The notes: generated from the letters alone by a model not told the origin. DNA of 64,000 bases from Anaerostipes amylophilus (GCF_025567365.1 NZ_JAOQJG010000001.1:310001-374000), one strand, 5' to 3'. Positions 26,787 to 35,756 are shown, counted from the first letter of the stretch. Program-made: numbers and translations.

Positions 26787-27749
26787 TCAAGATTTTGAAT
26801 TTGTTGTATTTGTGCTATTTGTACTATTTTTATCTTTTGTACTTGTACTCTTCGCCTTCTTATGTTCATCAAATGTTTTTGTGAAAACATGGGTTCCTTT
26901 TTTGCTTCCATCTGTGCGATAATACAGATATTTATGTTTCTTAGGATTCATTGCCGCCTTGATCGCTGTATCTGACGGATTACAGATTGGTCCAGCAGGT
27001 AATCCTTTGATCACATAAGTATTATAAACCGTTTTCACTTTCAAATCTTTATAATATACCTTCTTCGCATTATATAACCCATTTGTTGTTGTATATAATA
27101 CGGTTGGATCGATCTGAAGTTGCATTTTCTTTGCAAGACGATTCTCGATCACTCCTGCGATCACCGGACGTTCAGATTCTACTTTCGCCTCGCGCTCGAT
27201 CATGGAAGCGATCGTCATGATCTCTGCCATAGAATGTTTTCCCTTATAATCCTTGGCAAGTACAGAATATTTCTTTTCAAAATTATCAAGCATCTTCTGA
27301 ATCAGATCTTTTGGCTTTGAACTTTTATAAATCTTATAAGTATCTGGATAAAGGTATCCTTCTAATTGATATTTTACTTCCTTCTTGGATGGGATGTCTT
27401 TGATAAATTTGTTGCTGTACTGGCTTGTATCTTTTACCGCTGCAATAAATTCATCTGCTTTAAATACTCCCTGATCTTCCAGTCGTTTTGCCATCATATC
27501 AATGGAATATCCCTCTGGTATCATAACCGTTACGATCTTTCTTGCTTCTGCAAGCCGTCTCGCTTTTTCCTGCTGTGCCTTTCGATATGCCATATATTTT
27601 CTTCCACCAAAAAACACACCAATGATCACAACCAGCACAATGATGATTCCTATGATCCAAGGTTTTCTAGAACGATTTCTTCTTCCATATCCACGGCGCC
27701 CCCTTCTGTGTCGTTTGGAATGATCATCAAAATCTAAATATAAATCCAT
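26787..27749 (-). CDS. mltG: Endolytic peptidoglycan transglycosylase MltG
   Basis: MltG cuts nascent glycan strands at the membrane and so sets their length. The 320-residue protein has a basic N-terminus (HSKRHRRGRRGYGRRNRSR), one membrane helix at about 30-50, a LysM-like part (VTVMIPEGYSIDMMAKRL) and the YceG domain with EGYLYPDTYKI, the catalytic Glu in IASMIEREAKV, and LPAGPICNPSDTAIKAAMNP. The Ser/Thr/Asn-rich tail after residue 300 is low complexity. It is transcribed toward PFOR but ends with its own hairpin. Confidence 0.94.
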   Translation of the reverse strand: MDLYLDFDDHSKRHRRGRRGYGRRNRSRKPWIIGIIIVLVVIIGVFFGGRKYMAYRKAQQEKARRLAEARKIVTVMIPEGYSIDMMAKRLEDQGVFKADEFIAAVKDTSQYSNKFIKDIPSKKEVKYQLEGYLYPDTYKIYKSSKPKDLIQKMLDNFEKKYSVLAKDYKGKHSMAEIMTIASMIEREAKVESERPVIAGVIENRLAKKMQLQIDPTVLYTTTNGLYNAKKVYYKDLKVKTVYNTYVIKGLPAGPICNPSDTAIKAAMNPKKHKYLYYRTDGSKKGTHVFTKTFDEHKKAKSTSTKDKNSTNSTNTTNSKS

Positions 27750-28013
27750 AATTTCCTCCCAAATGTAAATCTTATGTATTTTGTATGTTATTATACTCGT
27801 ATTTTGCAGAAAAAAAAGGTTTTTTATTAAATTTTGTTCATAATCTTAACTTTTTTGTAACTTTTGTGATGATTTTGCATTTCATTGCACTAAAATATCT
27901 TCAATCTCTCACCTCGTCTATCTGTACTTTTCTTATGTTATCCATTATAATCAAACCATAGTCAGATATGATCTGATCTAAGTATTAAATAATATAGAAA
28001 GGAATTTTGTATT

Positions 28014-28499
28014 ATGGCAAATCCAATTGTAACGATCACTATGGAAAATGGTGATGTAATGAAAGCAGAATTATATCCGGACGTTGCTCCGATCACTGTT
28101 GAAAATTTCGTAAATCTTGTAAAAGATGGTTTCTATGATGGTTTAACTTTCCATCGTGTCATCAACGGATTTATGATCCAGGGTGGATGCCCATTAGGAA
28201 CAGGTACAGGTGGTCCTGGACATACTATTAAAGGAGAATTCAGCCAGAATGGTGTGATCAATAATTTAAAACACACACCAGGTGTTCTTTCCATGGCACG
28301 TTCTATGATGCCTGATTCTGCCGGATCACAGTTCTTTATCATGCACAAAGCTGCTCCACATTTAGATGGACAGTACGCAGCATTCGGTAAGATCATCGAA
28401 GGAATGGATGTTGTAAATAAGATCGCTGAAGTTGCAACAGATTATTCCGATAAACCATTAGAACCACAAGTTATGAAGACTGTAACTGTGGAAGAATAG
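28014..28499 (+). CDS. Peptidyl-prolyl cis-trans isomerase, cyclophilin type
   Basis: The 161-residue cytosolic cyclophilin speeds proline isomerisation in folding proteins. It shows FHRVINGFMIQGG, GVLSMARSMMPDSAGSQFFI and the shortened bacterial core, without a signal peptide. AAAGGAA lies before the ATG. It is a single gene, 93 bases before a HAD phosphatase and separated from it by a terminator. Confidence 0.95.
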   Translation: MANPIVTITMENGDVMKAELYPDVAPITVENFVNLVKDGFYDGLTFHRVINGFMIQGGCPLGTGTGGPGHTIKGEFSQNGVINNLKHTPGVLSMARSMMPDSAGSQFFIMHKAAPHLDGQYAAFGKIIEGMDVVNKIAEVATDYSDKPLEPQVMKTVTVEE

Positions 28500-28520
28500 T
28501 CAACTATATCCTTACAGCAC

Positions 28521-28565
28521 AGAGCCGGACCATCAATCTTCATTTGTATCCGGCTCTTAATTTTT
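28521..28565 (+). terminator. Terminator of the cyclophilin gene
   Basis: AGAGCCGGA (28521-28529) pairs with TCCGGCTCT (28549-28557), followed by TAATTTTT. Confidence 0.8.
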
Positions 28566-28592
28566 ATAAATATTTAGATGGGGAATGATAAT

Positions 28593-29402
28593 ATGAGTGA
28601 AAACAACAAACTAATCTTTCTGGATGTTGATGCGACTTTGTACAGCAAAGAACAGCGTCTGGTTCCAGAATCTGCAATCACAGCAATCCATGCTGCACAA
28701 AAAAATGGTCATAAAGTACTGATCAACACCGGACGGCCTCTTGTTTATTTTGAAAAAGAAATCCTTGATATTGGATGCGATGGTTATCTTTGTTCTAACG
28801 GAGTTCACATCCTTCTCGATGGTGAAACGATCTATCACAAGATAATCCCTGATACAGTGGTTGAACAGATTAAACGGATTTGTGAAGAAAACAATATCTA
28901 CGGAACATTTGAAGGGGAAAAATGTTCTTATTTCCGTGATCATAATGTTGACTTTCATCCACATTATGGATTTATGATCACTGCTTTTGAACTTGCCCCT
29001 TATATGGCACATGAATTTACATGGGATCATGTTGAAGATCCTGACAAAGCCATTGTATTTACAGGACCTGGAAGTAACGCTTCTGGTTTTGTAGCTGCTC
29101 TTGACAGCATTTCTGATACAATGGATTATATTCGAATTGACGATACCCAGTATGAGATCCTGTTAAAAGATCATGATAAGGGAACTGGTCTTAAATATGT
29201 AGCTGATCATCTCGATATCTCTACAGATGACTGCTATGCATTTGGAGACAGTAATAACGATATCTCTATGTTCAAAGCCGCTGGTCATAGCATTGCTATG
29301 GGAAATGCCTGTGATGAGTTAAAAGAGATTGCGGAATATGTTACGGATTCTGTAAATGATGACGGGCTTTATAATGCATTTGAACATTATCATTTGATTT
29401 AA
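28593..29402 (+). CDS. Cof-type HAD-superfamily phosphatase
   Basis: The 269-residue protein has the four HAD motifs of the Cof/YidA branch: LIFLDVDATLYSKE (the nucleophile Asp), INTGRP, the lysine of DKGTGLKYV, and YAFGDSNNDISMFKAAG. A C2-type cap lies between about residues 80 and 190. The first motif reads DVDAT in place of the usual DxDGT, a mild change. Substrate is unknown; such enzymes dephosphorylate sugar phosphates or flavin intermediates. I chose ATG 28593, with GGGGAA before it; an ATG 15 bases upstream is possible. Confidence 0.9.
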   Translation: MSENNKLIFLDVDATLYSKEQRLVPESAITAIHAAQKNGHKVLINTGRPLVYFEKEILDIGCDGYLCSNGVHILLDGETIYHKIIPDTVVEQIKRICEENNIYGTFEGEKCSYFRDHNVDFHPHYGFMITAFELAPYMAHEFTWDHVEDPDKAIVFTGPGSNASGFVAALDSISDTMDYIRIDDTQYEILLKDHDKGTGLKYVADHLDISTDDCYAFGDSNNDISMFKAAGHSIAMGNACDELKEIAEYVTDSVNDDGLYNAFEHYHLI

Positions 29403-29526
29403 TTGGTTAAATTGTATATCTCCCTCTCAAATTTATATCTTTTATCTTTTTGTATACATTGATATATTGTATAATAAATGTATCAATTACTGGATAATCT
29501 GACTTTATTTGAGAGGGGAATTTTTT

Positions 29527-29751
29527 ATGATCGCAAGTTTTTCTTACTACATGTTGAATATATTCGTCCCTCCATCCGCCGCAAGTAAATACAGTATGCT
29601 GCTGATCTATCCGTTTACTGCGTTTAGTTTTTTCTTTTTTCTTGGTGGTACAAAATCTTTCAAGTTTATTTTAATCTGTCTATTGCTTTCTAAGGCTAAG
29701 GTGTTTACAATACTCCTAAAGGTCTCCTTTGTTGGTATTTATTTTGATTAG
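29527..29751 (+). CDS. Possible small hydrophobic protein (doubtful)
   Basis: A frame of 74 codons starts ATG 29527 after GAGAGGGG, and a TATAAT box at 29469 lies upstream. The product starts MIASFSYYMLNIFVPPSAAS and has two hydrophobic stretches with many Phe. I know no family for it. Codon use is poor in Gly/Ala and the end is ragged, so it may be a decayed gene or chance. Confidence 0.3.
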   Translation: MIASFSYYMLNIFVPPSAASKYSMLLIYPFTAFSFFFFLGGTKSFKFILICLLLSKAKVFTILLKVSFVGIYFD

Positions 29752-29837
29752 ACACCTTAATTTTACCACAATTGGACGCTCTTTTTTTATTCACTTAATA
29801 ACTAAAAAGCAATATTCAGTTAAAATATAGAAACTAT

Positions 29838-29872
29838 GTGGCTTTCAGCCACTTTCACGGTATTGCCGTGAA
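29838..29872. repeat. Two tandem short hairpins in a gene-free gap
   Basis: GTGGCT-TTC-AGCCAC and TTCACGG-TATTG-CCGTGAA stand one base apart in AT-rich DNA. The gap 29403-30375 otherwise holds a doubtful small frame (29527), AT-rich sequence without coding signs from 29880 to 30130, a long palindrome and a repeat R1. Confidence 0.5.
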
Positions 29873-30134
29873 TAATTTAGGCTTATTATTTTATATAAAA
29901 ATCATCCTAAATATACAATTGTATTGAAACAATTTTCTATATTTTTTTCATATTGCATAAGTGCCAATACATAACATTATTGAATCTGTTCTTATCTTTG
30001 TTAATATCATAACATATAGATTGTATTTGTGGAAATACTTAAAGCGTATGCAGGTATTCAGATTCTAAATAGTTTATTTTTAAAAATGAATAATTCGGAA
30101 AATGGATATTAGAATTCAAATTTTAATTTTATAA

Positions 30135-30301
30135 TTGGCCAACTGTAGATTTTGAGTGCGTTTTTTACAAATTCGCAGCGTCCTGTGGTTGATTGTCTGA
30201 ACGCAGCTGCGGACATTTTAGTTCGCAGCCAGTGAGTTATCAAAGGAACAGACGCGAATAAGTGATTTGTAAAAAACGCTCTTAAAATCTGCGTGTTGCC
30301 A
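30135..30301. repeat. Long imperfect palindrome R2, copy A
   Basis: Arms 30147-30168 and 30269-30290 match at 20 of 22 positions and contain GCGTTTTTTAC/GTAAAAAACGC; outer bases (TTGGCCAAC against GTTGCCA) extend the pairing. The inside keeps short blocks (ATTCGCAGC, TTGTCTGA, GAGTTAT-AAAGGAA, GATTTGTAAAAAAC) in common with 43593-43817. A folded transcript or cruciform of about 165 bases is expected. Confidence 0.7.
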
Positions 30302-30317
30302 CCGGTTTCTTATAAAT

Positions 30318-30375
30318 ATTTCTTGTTATCTTATTTCCGTCACATATACGAAAGCCTACCATCGCAAATCAGAAT
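30318..30375. repeat. Dispersed repeat R1, copy 3
   Basis: CTTGTTATCTTATTTCCGTC followed by ACATATACGAAAGCCTACC and ATCGCAAATC matches the copies at 4016 and 5385. It abuts the stop codon of the BASS transporter gene exactly as copy 1 abuts that of rubrerythrin. Confidence 0.75.
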
Positions 30376-31392
30376 TTATGCTTCCACTGTTTTATGATCT
30401 CTGTCTTTCATCTTATCATACTGCGCAAACATTCCCGCTAATAATGTTCCAGAGATTGAATGCCATACGCAAGATACTGCACAAATGATCGCAGATTCTG
30501 GTGTTGATGCAAACTGTGCTGTTGTTGTTGCTAAGTTTGTTGCAAGTCCAGCATTCTGCATTCCAACTTCGATAGAGATTGTTCTTTTCTTTGCTGTATT
30601 CATTCCAGTTAATCGTCCTGCACAATATCCAAGGAAGTATCCTAAACTGTTGTGGAGTAATACTGCGACAAAGATTACAATTCCTGACTGGAAGAATTTT
30701 GATCCCTGTGATGAGATAACCCCTCCAACTACACATGCAAGTCCTAAAACTGCAACACCAGGCATGACTTTCTGAACTTCTTTGAATGTTTCATTTTTTC
30801 CTAATGCATGGTTTAATACAAAACCAATTGCTACTGGTACAATAACTGTTTCAATAATAGATACGAACATTGGCAGTCCGTTGATTGTGATTTTTGCTCC
30901 GCTTGCCAAGAATGATACCATAAGTGGTGTCATGACTGGTGAAAGTATTGTTGATACTGTTGTCATTCCTACAGAAAATGCAACGTCTCCACCACAAAGG
31001 TAAGACATAATGTTGGATGATACACCTCCTGGACAGCATCCTACAAGGATTAGTCCAAGTCCGATTCCATCTGGAAGATTTAATACTTTTGTAATTCCAA
31101 ATGCTAAAAATGGCATGATCAGATATTGAGCGATTGCTCCGATACAGATGTCAAATGGTCTTTGTGCAAGGATTTTGAAATCTTCTGTTGTCAGTGTCAA
31201 TCCCATGCTGAACATGATAATTCCGATAATAATAGACTGGCTTGTGAATTTATTTGCTACTGGATCTGTAAATAACTGAAAATTTACCCACCCCATTAAT
31301 GATGGTAAGAAAAATGTAATGACTGCGATTGCGATTACGACGATTGATGTGTAATCTGATAAAAATTTGCTTAGTTTTTGTAGTTGTTTCAT
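30376..31392 (-). CDS. Bile acid:sodium symporter (BASS) family transporter
   Basis: The 338-residue protein has about ten membrane helices and the BASS signatures IIMFSMGLTLTTEDF, VGCCPGGVSSNIMSYLCGGD and VGMTTVSTILSPVMTPL, where the two crossed helices bind Na+. Family members carry bile acids but also pantoate, pyruvate and other 2-oxo acids. A T-box leader upstream ties its expression to an uncharged tRNA, so an amino acid or a keto-acid precursor is a likely cargo. AGGAGG precedes the ATG. It is a one-gene unit. Confidence 0.9.
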   Translation of the reverse strand: MKQLQKLSKFLSDYTSIVVIAIAVITFFLPSLMGWVNFQLFTDPVANKFTSQSIIIGIIMFSMGLTLTTEDFKILAQRPFDICIGAIAQYLIMPFLAFGITKVLNLPDGIGLGLILVGCCPGGVSSNIMSYLCGGDVAFSVGMTTVSTILSPVMTPLMVSFLASGAKITINGLPMFVSIIETVIVPVAIGFVLNHALGKNETFKEVQKVMPGVAVLGLACVVGGVISSQGSKFFQSGIVIFVAVLLHNSLGYFLGYCAGRLTGMNTAKKRTISIEVGMQNAGLATNLATTTAQFASTPESAIICAVSCVWHSISGTLLAGMFAQYDKMKDRDHKTVEA

Positions 31393-31451
31393 ATGTATAT
31401 TACCTCCTGATATTCCTCACCGCCTTTCGTTTATCCGTTATTTCTGAAATT

Positions 31452-31498
31452 TTTTTATTTCATAGAGGATTTCATCGAAATTTCCTATGAAATAAAAA
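31452..31498. repeat. Hairpin between T-box terminator and BASS gene
   Basis: TTTTTTATTTCATAG-AGGATTTC and its near-complement ending CTATGAAATAAAAAA form a long stem around ATC. It follows the T-box terminator directly and lies in the mature message before the gene; it lacks a U-run on the minus strand. Confidence 0.55.
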
Positions 31499-31785
31499 AG
31501 CCCCTTCTCAGAAAAATCTGAAAAGGGACGAATATTCCGCGTTACCACCCAATTTCTGCAATAAAATTACAGCTCTTAACGTACTAACATACGCTTTCCT
31601 TTTAACGGAGGATTCCGGCGAGACTTACTGGTTAGAAATATCAATGTCAAGTAATGTTCAGTCCGCATCTTAGAGATGATATCTGTTCATGAAAATGTAT
31701 CTGCTCACACCAACCGCAGACTCTCTGAAACACTTGATTCAAAAACAGCGTTGTTCTCTTCAACGAATTTCGGTGAAATGTATTT
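31488..31785 (-). ncRNA. T-box leader riboswitch
   Basis: The minus strand has, in order, the stem I apical motif AGAGAGTCTGCGGTTGGTGTG followed by AGCAG, a stem II/III region, the T-box TGGGTGGTAACGCGG at 31537-31551, and a terminator (CCCTTTTCAGA and TCTGAGAAGGG, then CTTTTTTATTTC, 31488-31528). It senses uncharged tRNA and allows readthrough into the BASS gene. Pairing CTGTT with AACAG in stem I leaves ATATCAT in the specifier loop, making ATC (isoleucine, at 31678-31680) my best guess for the codon; a CAG reading is also possible. Confidence 0.88.
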
Positions 31786-31796
31786 ATTTAAAATAT

Positions 31797-31824
31797 ATTA
31801 TAGTCCTATCATTTTATTTGTCAA
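31797..31824 (-). promoter_or_regulatory. Promoter of the T-box/BASS unit
   Basis: TTGACA (31819-31824) and TATAAT (31797-31802) on the minus strand are separated by 16 bases, a near-consensus sigma-A promoter just before the T-box. Confidence 0.85.
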
Positions 31825-31836
31825 GTTTTAATTTCC

Positions 31837-31925
31837 GTCATCGAAACCACTACCGGATGTGTATGGAGAATATTACTGACTGTAAACTGGGTTTTTCTCA
31901 GACAGAAGATATGAAGTTTAAATGT
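31837..31925. repeat. Dispersed repeat R3
   Basis: CGAAACCACTACCGGATGTG, then TATGGAGAATATTACTGACTG and TCAGACAGAAG, resembles the inverted segment around 43540-43490 and a shortened copy at 5349. It shows no coding signs of its own. Confidence 0.55.
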
Positions 31926-31952
31926 ATCTTAAACATTTCGCCCAATCACAAT

Positions 31953-32684
31953 TTATCCACAGATTTCTACAAATTTCTTAATTCTATCTACAGATACACT
32001 ACGATACCTATCTCCGTCTTCATCGGATACCTGGAAGGATACTCTTTCTCCCATTCCTGTCGCATCAACTCCCCAGCCTCTGCATGTGCTGTGTAACTGT
32101 TTGATTCCTGTTTTTTTCATGATCTTTTCGGCATTGTTTTCATTGACTCCACAGCCTGCAATGATCTCGATCTGATTTCCATATTTTTTTTGAAGATCTG
32201 CCAATAATGAAATTCCTTCTTCTGCTGTTGCTTCCTGTCCACTTGTTAACAGACGGTCAAAGCCTAGATCGATCAATGTTTCGATTGCTTCATATGGGTC
32301 TCTTGTGCAATCAAATGCTCTGTGAAACGTTGCCTTACGTCCTTCATTTTTTACATTTTCTAAAAATTCCTGACAGCGATTTTTATCAACTGTACGATCT
32401 TCATTTAAAAATCCAAAGGCAACTCCATCTGTTCCATAAGCCAATAATAATTTGAGATTTTCAAGCATCTGTTCATATTGATAGTTTGTATAGCAAAATC
32501 CGCCGGCTCTGGCTCTTACCATAGATACGACTTCGATATCACTGTATTGTTTGATCATGATCAGACTTCCTAAGGATGGTGTTAATCCTCCTAAACTTAA
32601 TGCACTATTTAATTCTACTCTTTTTACTCCACATTCACTTGCCATCATGGCATCTTCGAAACTTCCACAACATACTTCTATCAT
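31953..32684 (-). CDS. cutC: Copper homeostasis protein CutC
   Basis: CutC is a cytosolic TIM-barrel protein linked genetically to copper handling; its chemistry is not settled. The 243-residue protein shows the family blocks MIEVCCGSFEDAMMASECG, KRVELNSALSLGGLTPSLG, RARAGGFCYTNYQYEQM, TFHRAFDCTRDPYEAIETL and GFDRLLTSGQ. It begins 74 bases after sdaAA on the same strand and may be carried on that transcript. No copper ATPase or chaperone is nearby. Confidence 0.93.
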   Translation of the reverse strand: MIEVCCGSFEDAMMASECGVKRVELNSALSLGGLTPSLGSLIMIKQYSDIEVVSMVRARAGGFCYTNYQYEQMLENLKLLLAYGTDGVAFGFLNEDRTVDKNRCQEFLENVKNEGRKATFHRAFDCTRDPYEAIETLIDLGFDRLLTSGQEATAEEGISLLADLQKKYGNQIEIIAGCGVNENNAEKIMKKTGIKQLHSTCRGWGVDATGMGERVSFQVSDEDGDRYRSVSVDRIKKFVEICG

Positions 32685-32758
32685 TTTTGTTTCCTTCCTT
32701 TACTCACAAATATTTTATCTTTATAGCATAGATCATTAATAAATTTATTTAGAATATC

Positions 32759-33622
32759 TTATGATTCTGGCATATATTTTTTCCCTGTTTCCGTCTGAGC
32801 AAGTCCTGCCTGACTCGTTTCTTTTAACGAACATGGTAATAGATCACCGACTTCCGCCATTGCATCAATAACCTCATCTAATGGAACTTTGCTTTCAATT
32901 TCCGCCATTGCCATATCCGAAGCTGTGATCGCATTGACGGATCCAATGACATTTCTTTTGATACATGGAACTTCTACCAGTCCGCCTAGTGGATCGCATA
33001 CCAGTCCTAACAGAGATTTTAATGCAAATGCACCTGCATCAAACACCTGCTTTGTGCTGCCACCACGGATATAAGTGATCGCTGCCGCTGCCATACAGGA
33101 AGCGGAACCGATTTCAGCCTGACATCCGCCTTGCGCTCCTGCAATGCAGGCACGTTCGGCAATAACTTGTCCAACTCCAGCTGCAATATACATTCCTTCT
33201 AACATCTTCGCTTCTGGAATCTTATAAAACTGTTCGTATGTGATCAGTACCGCTGGCAGTACTCCGCAGGCTCCGGCTGTTGGTGCTGCTACGATTCGTT
33301 TCATACAGGCATTGGATTCTCCCATTTTTAAGGCATTTGCCATAACAGTTCCGACAAATTCACCGGTTAAGTTCTGCATTTTTCTGACTTCTTCCATCAT
33401 TTTTTCACCGTCACCGCCGGATAATCCGCTTCTGGATCTTAAATCTTTGTCATAATTTTCATTGGCTTCTTTCATTGCCAGATACATGCTACTCATCTTG
33501 CCAATGGACTCTAGGCGATCTACTTGTCGTTCTGTCATATCATCATGTAAAATTGCTTCCCATAACTGACAATCCTCTGCTTTTGCTCTTGTTTTAATTT
33601 CTTCTACTGATGTAAATCCCAT
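32759..33622 (-). CDS. sdaAA: L-serine dehydratase, iron-sulfur-dependent, alpha subunit
   Basis: With the beta subunit this enzyme deaminates L-serine to pyruvate and ammonia. The 287-residue alpha chain binds the [4Fe-4S] cluster with cysteines in AACG-type positions: APTAGACGVLPAVL, ERACIAGAQGGCQAEIGSASC and GLVCDPLGGLVEVPCIKRN. It follows sdaAB by 3 bases. The product pyruvate would feed the PFOR of this same window. Confidence 0.95.
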   Translation of the reverse strand: MGFTSVEEIKTRAKAEDCQLWEAILHDDMTERQVDRLESIGKMSSMYLAMKEANENYDKDLRSRSGLSGGDGEKMMEEVRKMQNLTGEFVGTVMANALKMGESNACMKRIVAAPTAGACGVLPAVLITYEQFYKIPEAKMLEGMYIAAGVGQVIAERACIAGAQGGCQAEIGSASCMAAAAITYIRGGSTKQVFDAGAFALKSLLGLVCDPLGGLVEVPCIKRNVIGSVNAITASDMAMAEIESKVPLDEVIDAMAEVGDLLPCSLKETSQAGLAQTETGKKYMPES

Positions 33623-33625
33623 ACT

Positions 33626-34294
33626 CTAGTCCTCCTTCATCTTTGCAAGATAGGTAACTTTCTGAATTCCTTCCAGACGTTCCAAAAAGTTCAGACCTTC
33701 TTCTGGTATTTCTTTGTCGCATTCAATGACCATAACTGCACTTCCGCCTCGATGATCTCTGTATAGCTGCATCGTTGCGATATTGACAGATTTGTGAGCG
33801 AGCATAGATGTCACTTCTGCTACATGACCCGGCTGATCATCATTGTGTACAACTAACGTTGTATATTCCCCACTAAAGTTTGCTTCCAGTCCGTCAATCG
33901 TACAGATCTTGATTCTTCCGCCACCTAAGGAACAGGCTATGATCTCAAGATTTCTTCCTGACTCCCCGACTAATAATAATTTTACACTGTTTGGATGTGC
34001 ATTTTTTAACTGAATCTTTCCAATCTCAAATTTCATTCCAGATTCTTCTGCAATCTCAAAACTATCCGGAATACGGATATCATCGGCCGTCATTCCAAGC
34101 AGTCCTGCAACTAATGCCTTATCTGTACCATGTCCTTTTCCTGTTGCTAGAAATGAACCATGTAATAGTATTTTTGCTTCTTTTACCGATTCTCCGAGCA
34201 GATGTCTTGATACCTGTCCAATTCTTACAGCACCTGCTGTGTGAGAGCTCGACGGTCCGACCATCACTGGTCCTACGATGTCAAATAAATTCAT
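33626..34294 (-). CDS. sdaAB: L-serine dehydratase, iron-sulfur-dependent, beta subunit
   Basis: The 222-residue beta chain begins MNLFDIVGPVMVGPSSSHTA, the family hallmark, and ends in an ACT domain (TTLVVHNDDQPGHVAEVTSM, residues about 148-215) that may sense serine. It is the first gene of sdaAB-sdaAA, perhaps followed by cutC. The gap upstream (34295-34380) is AT-rich, with no structured leader that I can see. Confidence 0.95.
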   Translation of the reverse strand: MNLFDIVGPVMVGPSSSHTAGAVRIGQVSRHLLGESVKEAKILLHGSFLATGKGHGTDKALVAGLLGMTADDIRIPDSFEIAEESGMKFEIGKIQLKNAHPNSVKLLLVGESGRNLEIIACSLGGGRIKICTIDGLEANFSGEYTTLVVHNDDQPGHVAEVTSMLAHKSVNIATMQLYRDHRGGSAVMVIECDKEIPEEGLNFLERLEGIQKVTYLAKMKED

Positions 34295-34386
34295 ATATCT
34301 TCTCCTGTCTGTGTATGCCTTTCGTCTTTGAAATGCTGTGTTTTGTACTTATTTCCTCTTTTTATATAATTTACTCGTAAAGCATG

Positions 34387-34421
34387 AAAAAGGCAAGTAT
34401 AGAATTTCCTATACTTGCCCT
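34387..34421 (-). terminator. Terminator of the DAP decarboxylase gene
   Basis: GGCAAGTATAG (34392-34402) pairs perfectly with CTATACTTGCC (34409-34419); on the minus strand TTTTTC follows. Confidence 0.85.
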
Positions 34422-34469
34422 ACTTTGGAACATCTTTGATCAATCTTCTGATCATTTCCAAAAAATCTC

Positions 34470-35720
34470 TTAGAAATTAAATCCTTTGATTGTTGCAAAG
34501 TAATCGTCTGGTGTTTCTGCACGACGGATCATTTCTGTTGTTCCATCTTCTTTTAATAAGATCTCTGCAGATTTTAATTTACCATTGTAGTTGTATCCCA
34601 TTGCAAATCCATGTGCTCCTGTATCGTGGAGCACTAACAGGTCTCCCATGTCGATCTTAGGTAATTTACGGTCGATCGCGAATTTGTCGTTATTCTCGCA
34701 AAGTGATCCTGTGATGTCATATACATGATCTGCTGGTTCATTTTCTTTACCCATAACTGTGATGTGATGATATGCACCATACATTGCAGGTCTCATTAAG
34801 TTTACTGCACACGCATCAACACCGATATATTCTTTATGTGTATGTTTTTCGTGAATTGCTTTTGTTACTAATACTCCGTTTGGTGCAAGCATATAACGTC
34901 CAAGCTCTGTAAAGATCTTCACATCTCCCATTCCGGCTGGCACTAGAATTTCATCATATACTTTGTGTACTCCTTCACCAATGACTGCGATATCATTTCC
35001 TTTCTGATCTGGAAGATAAGGGATTCCGACTCCACCAGATAAGTTGATAAATCCGATATGAACTCCAACTTCTTCTTTTAATTTCACTGCTAATTCAAAT
35101 AACTGTTTAGCAAGCGTTGGGTAGTATTCATTAGAAACTGTGTTACTTGCAAGGAAAGAGTGGATTCCAAATTCTTTGACACCAAGTTCTTTTAACTGTT
35201 TGAATGCTTCAAAAATCTGTTCTGTTGTCATTCCGTATTTTGCATCCCCAGGGTTATCCATGATATCTGTTCCTAATGCGAAAACTCCACCCGGATTATA
35301 ACGGCAGGAAATCTTTTCTGGGATTCCAGCACATTCTTTTAAGAATTCGATATGTGTAATGTCATCTAAGTTGATCGTTGCACCTAACTGTTTTGCAAGG
35401 ATGAATTCTTCTGCTGGTGTGTCGTTAGAAGAGAACATGATTTCGCTTCCATCGAATCCACAACGATCTGACATCATAAGTTCTGTTAAAGATGAGCAGT
35501 CTGTTCCGCATCCTTCTTCTCTTAAGATCTTTAAGATTGTTGGGTTTGGTGTTGCTTTTACTGCAAAATATTCTTTAAATCCTTTATTCCATGAAAATGC
35601 TTTGTATAATCCTCTTGCTGTTTCACGGATTCCTTTTTCATCATATAAATGAAATGGAGTTGGGTATTTCTTTACGATCTCATCTAACTGTTCTTTTGTT
35701 ACAAATGGTACTTTTGCCAT
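34470..35720 (-). CDS. lysA: Diaminopimelate decarboxylase
   Basis: This PLP enzyme makes L-lysine from meso-diaminopimelate. The 416-residue protein of the fold-III group has the Schiff-base lysine in EYFAVKATPNPTIL (about residue 54), a GGVGIPY glycine loop, ELGRYM for phosphate, and GSLCENNDKFA with the cysteine of the partner active site. The form (HLYDEKGIRET, no LysC fusion) fits the clostridial LysA. A TrmB-like regulator gene lies 36 bases upstream on the same strand. Confidence 0.92.
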   Translation of the reverse strand: MAKVPFVTKEQLDEIVKKYPTPFHLYDEKGIRETARGLYKAFSWNKGFKEYFAVKATPNPTILKILREEGCGTDCSSLTELMMSDRCGFDGSEIMFSSNDTPAEEFILAKQLGATINLDDITHIEFLKECAGIPEKISCRYNPGGVFALGTDIMDNPGDAKYGMTTEQIFEAFKQLKELGVKEFGIHSFLASNTVSNEYYPTLAKQLFELAVKLKEEVGVHIGFINLSGGVGIPYLPDQKGNDIAVIGEGVHKVYDEILVPAGMGDVKIFTELGRYMLAPNGVLVTKAIHEKHTHKEYIGVDACAVNLMRPAMYGAYHHITVMGKENEPADHVYDITGSLCENNDKFAIDRKLPKIDMGDLLVLHDTGAHGFAMGYNYNGKLKSAEILLKEDGTTEMIRRAETPDDYFATIKGFNF

Positions 35721-35756
35721 GGTGTTTTGTTCCTTTCTTTTATACTTTTTGTATAT

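Noticed and set aside
31689..32096. Plus-strand frame of 135 codons
   Set aside because: It covers the T-box leader, the promoter, a repeat and the end of cutC, all better explained on the minus strand.
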